Shown: piece after piece, positions 62,025-64,000 of the stretch | Position numbering within the stretch: the first letter of the stretch is position 1 | Layout: the number at the start of each line of letters is the position of its first letter | Source of the DNA: JABWBD01 sp040768665 | GTDB taxonomy: Bacteria; Planctomycetota; Planctomycetia; Pirellulales; Thermoguttaceae | Length of the DNA stretch: 64,000 bases | Reading direction: 5' to 3' | Assembly (NCBI GenBank): GCA_040768665.1 | Contig: JAXGMN010000055.1 | Span: 1 to 64,000 of the forward strand | Notes under the pieces: generated by a model | Seen by the model: only the letters and a program-made list of their open reading frames with translations | What the model was told of the DNA's origin: nothing | The model's database searches: none | Program-made: the position numbers and the translations under genes

Positions 62025-62888
62025 TCACTGCTTCATGAACTCGTTGGCCAACGGCGCCACCTGGTCGAGGTTGGGTGAGATGTCGGCCTCGACCCGGCCC
62101 AAGGCCCACGACAGCCCGCCGAGCACGATCTGCTCGAAGATCCGACTGGACCAGACGTCTTCGCGGTGGCCCAGCGAGGTGTAGAACACGCGTCCCCGGC
62201 CGTGCATGCGTGCCCAGGTACAGGGGAACGGGGGCCGGTCGTAGCAGCGGCGGTCGGCCGGATTGTCCTTGTTCATCCCCTCGCAATCCTGCACCAGAAT
62301 CACGTGCAGATCGTTGGCAAAGTGCATCAGGGAGAACCACTCCTCGAGCATCGAGAACGATTCTCCCAGTTTTCCAGCGCCGGGAAACCGGGGCGAGACC
62401 ACCCGGATCCGGGCCACCTGCTGGCTGCCGTGGCCCAGACAATCGGCGCCGGCGGCGTCGGGCAACATCCAGACGCCCGGATGGATTGCCACAAAGGGCT
62501 TGCCGCCCCGGACCGCCGCATCGAGCTTCTTCCAGCCGCCTTCGGACAGCGGAGGACTGCCATCCTTGCCGGCCGGGTTCATGAGGTCGTTTGGCCTCCC
62601 GCAGGTGTAGGAGACGACGGCCGCGTACTGGTCCAGGTCGCCGTCGAACACGGTTCCGTCTTTGGTACACTCGACGTCGAGACCGGCACGGGCGGCCATT
62701 TCCGTAAACACTTTCTCGGCCGGCGACAACGACTGGCCGTCGCGCCGCACCACCGGGTGCTCGAAAAGGACGCTGCGGCTGAAGAAGAGAAGGCGAGGTC
62801 GGCGCTCGCCGCCGGTCGGAGCGGCCAGGGCGGCTCCTCCGCTAAGCAACAAGGCACCCAATGACTGGAGAGCTTGCCGGCGTTGCAT
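62025..62888 (-). CDS. Exported ThuA-like protein
   Basis: 287 aa. A signal sequence (RRQALQSLGALLLSGGAALAA) resembles a Tat or Sec signal. The ThuA glutamine-amidotransferase-like fold is seen in LLFFSRSVLFEHPVV, VVSYTCGRPNDLM, GKPFVAIHPGVWM and GRGRVFYTSLGHRED. ThuA proteins are tied to sugar or trehalose use and often pair with Gfo/Idh/MocA genes, as here (41 bases upstream). Confidence 0.85.
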   Translation of the reverse strand: MQRRQALQSLGALLLSGGAALAAPTGGERRPRLLFFSRSVLFEHPVVRRDGQSLSPAEKVFTEMAARAGLDVECTKDGTVFDGDLDQYAAVVSYTCGRPNDLMNPAGKDGSPPLSEGGWKKLDAAVRGGKPFVAIHPGVWMLPDAAGADCLGHGSQQVARIRVVSPRFPGAGKLGESFSMLEEWFSLMHFANDLHVILVQDCEGMNKDNPADRRCYDRPPFPCTWARMHGRGRVFYTSLGHREDVWSSRIFEQIVLGGLSWALGRVEADISPNLDQVAPLANEFMKQ

Positions 62889-63119
62889 GGCTGATACCCT
62901 CTTGCGGTTCGAGCTGGATCAACGTGGCTTGTGATCGCCGCAGGAAACTGCGAGCGAACTTGCTTTACATAGCGACGCTATTGTCGCACGCGTCGCTATC
63001 GGGGGCAACAGGGTGGGCCGACGCTCAGGGGCCGGCTTGTTGCGAGCGTTGCCGGGGCGCGGTACGATGGCTGCGGTTTTGCAGGCGAATCGATGGTTGC
63101 GGCGTCAGGAGAACAAGCG

Positions 63120-64000
63120 ATGATAGCGCGGAGTTTTTGCCGAATTGGCTTCTTAGTGGTGAGCCTGTTTGTCGGCGCGGCGGGCGCCGCGGAGCCGACG
63201 TTCCAGGCCGGATTTGCCGAACGCGACATCACGCCCGAGATCGGCATGGAAGCGCCGGGCGGGTACGGAAAAGCGTATCACAAGTCGCTGCACGATCCAT
63301 GCAAGGTGCGGGCGGCGGTGTTCGGCGAGGGAGCGGCGCGTGTGGCCCTCGTCGGCATCGACGCCTTGTTCATCCGGCGTCCGACTGTCCAGGCGATCCG
63401 CCGGGAGATCCAAGAGCAGTGCGGGATCGCGCCGGAAGCGGTGATGATCGCGGCTTCCCATTCACACGCGGCCGGGCCGGTGGGATTCTTCCTGCCGGGC
63501 GAGTTCGACGACGCGCCGCCGCTGGTCCAATCGCTGGTCTACGATAAGACGGTGACGGCGAATCCCGAATATCTCGCCCGCGTCCAACGCGAGATCGTCG
63601 CGGCCGTCGTCTCGGCCGACGCAGCGAAGGTGCCCGCCCGTGCCGCGGCCGGTTTCGGACACGACGAGCAAGCGGCGTTCAACCGCCGGTTCCGCATGCG
63701 CGACGGCTTCACGATGACGCATCCCGGCCAGGGGAATCCGGACATCCTGGAGCCGGCCGGGCCGATCGATCCGCAGGTGGGCGTGCTGGGCGCATGGAAC
63801 AACGAGGGACAGTTTTTGGGCTGCGTGGTCAACTTCGCCTGCCATGGAACGACCGGGCCGGGCGGCATTTCGGCCGACTGGATCTATTACCTTGAGAAGA
63901 CGATCCGCGGCCTGATGGGCGAGAAGGCGGTGGTCGTCTTCGTGCCCGGCATGTCGGGCGACGTCACACAGGTCGACAACCGCAATCCGTACCGGATCAA
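63120..64000 (+). CDS. Exported neutral/alkaline ceramidase-like protein, 3' end cut by window
   Basis: The first 293 residues are present; the frame is open at the end. A signal peptide (IGFLVVSLFVGAAGAAE) is followed by FQAGFAERDITPEIGM, ALVGIDALFI, IAASHSHAAGP (metal-binding histidines) and VVNFACHGTTG, as in the N-terminal domain of the neutral ceramidase superfamily. AGGAG precedes the ATG by eight bases. In planctomycetes this fold is common in proteins of unknown substrate, so ceramide need not be the target. Confidence 0.8.
   Translation, partial: MIARSFCRIGFLVVSLFVGAAGAAEPTFQAGFAERDITPEIGMEAPGGYGKAYHKSLHDPCKVRAAVFGEGAARVALVGIDALFIRRPTVQAIRREIQEQCGIAPEAVMIAASHSHAAGPVGFFLPGEFDDAPPLVQSLVYDKTVTANPEYLARVQREIVAAVVSADAAKVPARAAAGFGHDEQAAFNRRFRMRDGFTMTHPGQGNPDILEPAGPIDPQVGVLGAWNNEGQFLGCVVNFACHGTTGPGGISADWIYYLEKTIRGLMGEKAVVVFVPGMSGDVTQVDNRNPYRI

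Noticed and set aside
60769..62184. 471-codon plus-strand open frame
   Set aside because: Opposite a full-length Gfo/Idh/MocA gene with a twin-arginine signal; antisense composition.

Overview
The window comes from a GC-rich planctomycete, most likely of the Pirellulales type. The evidence is two secreted proteins with the planctomycete N-terminal LEPR-XLL-like motif, a DUF1598-type exported protein, many exported sugar and polysaccharide enzymes (DUF4838, family-10-like hydrolase, GH36-like galactosidase, twin-arginine Gfo/Idh/MocA, ThuA, DUF3604, ceramidase-like), a large CheA with two HPt domains, CsrA, and Pup-type genes. No rRNA, tRNA, CRISPR array, phage or transposase gene was seen.

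Layout. 0-4 kb: an RTX/calpain-like protease and a metzincin-like protease. 4.5-8.4 kb: an FHA-GAF-sigma54 activator and a DUF1598-like exported protein. 8.4-13.3 kb: a cimA-valS operon behind a leader that looks like a complete branched-chain amino-acid attenuator. 14.3-21.1 kb: a chemotaxis cluster (cheY, cheD, cheC, cheA, cheR, cheW on the minus strand, a second cheY on the plus strand). 21.2-26.9 kb: fabH, an NRDE protein, a DEAD-box helicase and a diheme YVTN protein. 27-39.3 kb: exported carbohydrate enzymes, a hybrid sensor kinase, an SMP-30 protein and a decayed ParDE-like pair.

39.4-50.7 kb: the most interesting part, a tightly packed minus-strand operon of eleven genes behind a consensus sigma-70 promoter. 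In order of transcription it encodes an FHA-like/RING-type protein, an E1-like ThiF protein, an E2-like protein with an HPN motif and candidate cysteine, a protein of unknown function, a ubiquitin-like beta-grasp protein, a JAB/JAMM peptidase, a Mpa/ARC-like AAA ATPase, a Dop-like protein, Pup ending in Gly-Gly-Glu, a PafA-like ligase fused to a helical-repeat domain, and CsrA. A ubiquitin-like conjugation set and a pupylation set thus appear to share one transcript. No 20S proteasome subunit is in the window and the ATPase lacks the C-terminal docking motif.

50.9-64 kb: a divergent protein with a probable C-terminal winged helix, a LysR regulator, two coupled URO-D-family proteins, a 5'-truncated oxidoreductase, a DUF3604 protein, a receiver protein, an acetyltransferase, an Rrf2 regulator with a likely operator, a Gfo/Idh/MocA protein, a ThuA protein, and a ceramidase-like gene cut by the window end. 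Several families of short palindromic intergenic elements are scattered throughout. All family calls come from reading motifs by eye; no database search was run.
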